64,000 nucleotides of DNA from Inia geoffrensis. Lineage: Eukaryota > Chordata > Mammalia > Artiodactyla > Iniidae. A program made the translations under genes and the position numbers. The DNA lies in assembly GCA_036417435.1 (NCBI GenBank), contig CM070901.1:63112501-63176500 (forward strand), written 5' to 3'. The notes under the pieces are model-generated. The model saw nothing but the letters and a program-made list of their open reading frames with translations. It was not told the DNA's origin and made no database searches. Below, one piece after another: positions 63,338 through 64,000 of this stretch; the first letter of the stretch is position 1; the number at the start of each line of letters is the position of its first letter.

Positions 63338-64000
63338 TTGAGGGCAGGTGTCATTTACAGAGGTGCAATTCTTGTGGGTGTTAAGTGACCCTGAGCACTT
63401 TGTTTAAAGGTGCTTTTGCAGGAGACAGTCACAAGGCTGCGGCATTTCTCCATTCCCAAATCTGGTTACGAGGGCAAAAGAACCTTCCTAGGTATAATAT
63501 TCCAACTTGTAAGTTAGAATGGAATGGGCCAGGAGAAACCCCCATGAGTTTATGTCTCATTACTTCATGTTGGTTTTCTTAAATTAATTTTTATTTGTTA
63601 TCACAGCAAATTTGATGACAATGTTTTGTTTGTTCTGGGTGTGCAAGATGTGGTTCTATTACATATAGGCATATTATCTGTTCACCTTCGGATCCGTTTC
63701 CCATGTGGGTTAGGACACAATGTTGAGTAGTCTTCTCTTGGTGTTCCGTAGGTCTTTGGTGCTTATATATTTCACATGTGTCGGTATACCTCTGTTTCCC
63801 GCAATATGCTAATTTATCCAGTCCTCAAACCTTTCCATTTGGTGAACCATACGTTTGTTGATCGAATCTTTGATTGCCTTTCTCTGTGAAAAATCTTCAC
63901 TGGTATCAATTCTTAGGTAACACCGTTAAGTGATATCATAGGATATGGGTCCTTCGCTTTCTGACTTACTTCATGTTGTGACTACCCCAGACTCATCTGT
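63338..64000 (+). repeat. HOR copy 12, partial (first 663 bp of M1)
   Basis: Only the start of M1 is in the window. It follows the same register as the complete copies and has gatccgtttcc, as in copies 1, 5, 10 and 11. One private change, cttaaattaattt near 63581, replaces cttaatttaattt. It shows that the array continues to the right. Confidence 0.95.

Larger units (their letters stand above)
1..64000 (+). repeat. Tandem higher-order-repeat satellite array, 5.76-kb period
   Basis: The whole window is one head-to-tail array of a unit near 5,757 bp. Matching landmarks recur at constant spacing: the phrase ttgagggcaggtgtcattta begins at 1, 5758, 11515, 17272, 23029 and so on. Eleven complete units and 663 bp of a twelfth are present, with no inverted unit, no inserted transposon and no unique sequence. 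Five related but clearly diverged monomers within a unit, against near-identical units, is the classic HOR pattern produced by repeated unequal exchange of a multi-monomer block. The array continues past both ends of the window. I recognise no named satellite. A (peri)centromeric location is an inference from the structure alone. Confidence 0.97.

Noticed and set aside
1..64000. CRISPR array or bacterial repeat system
   Set aside because: There are no short direct repeats with unique spacers and no cas genes. The repeats are kb-scale and L1-derived, so the DNA is mammalian.
1..64000. Array as an assembly artefact from a collapsed or looped repeat
   Set aside because: Copies carry private substitutions, two haplotypes, mosaics and different TA lengths, which simple looping of one unit would not produce. 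Copy number still needs long-read support.

Overview
The window is one uninterrupted tandem array of mammalian satellite-type DNA. I see no protein-coding gene, RNA gene or CRISPR array in it. The repeat unit is a higher-order repeat (HOR) of about 5,757 bp. Eleven complete head-to-tail copies start at 1, 5758, 11515, 17272, 23029, 28786, 34535, 40320, 46073, 51828 and 57583, and a twelfth copy starts at 63338 and runs off the window. Copy lengths are 5757 (five times), 5749, 5785, 5753, 5755, 5755 and 5755. Neither edge of the array is reached and nothing foreign interrupts it. Neighbouring copies differ by only a scatter of substitutions; I did not compute an identity.

Each HOR copy holds five much more diverged monomers (M1 to M5, about 1238, 1261, 1243, 1220 and 795 bp) in the same orientation. 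Every monomer has a core of about 850-900 bp (about 420 bp in M5) that reads on the minus strand as the 3' end of a LINE-1 element: the C-terminal part of ORF2 followed by the 3' UTR. Recognisable ORF2 peptides survive, such as KIELPYD, QPKCPST, YYSEEN and LTPVRM. The cores are joined by non-L1 blocks of about 345-375 bp that I do not recognise.

The monomers fall into two families. The alpha family is M1 and M4, and the beta family is M3 and M5. M2 is a hybrid with an alpha-type head and a beta-type L1 body. M5 is a beta monomer that has lost about 440 bp at the same T-rich joint where M2 switches type. The HOR is therefore best read as alpha, alpha/beta hybrid, beta, alpha, truncated beta.

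HOR length variation comes almost entirely from a TA-rich microsatellite in M2, which sits at a TATACATATATATA-like site of the L1 3' UTR. Shared variants split the HOR copies into two broad haplotypes, copies 1-4 and copies 6-10. Copies 5 and 11 are mosaics, as expected from unequal exchange or gene conversion.

Host: the L1 3' end is of the kind I know from laurasiatherian mammals, most like cetartiodactyls (cattle, pig, camel, whale). That is recognition from memory and only moderately certain. A pericentromeric or other heterochromatic location is an inference from the array structure. All small ORFs are antisense or decayed L1 or repeat shadows, so none is annotated as a gene.
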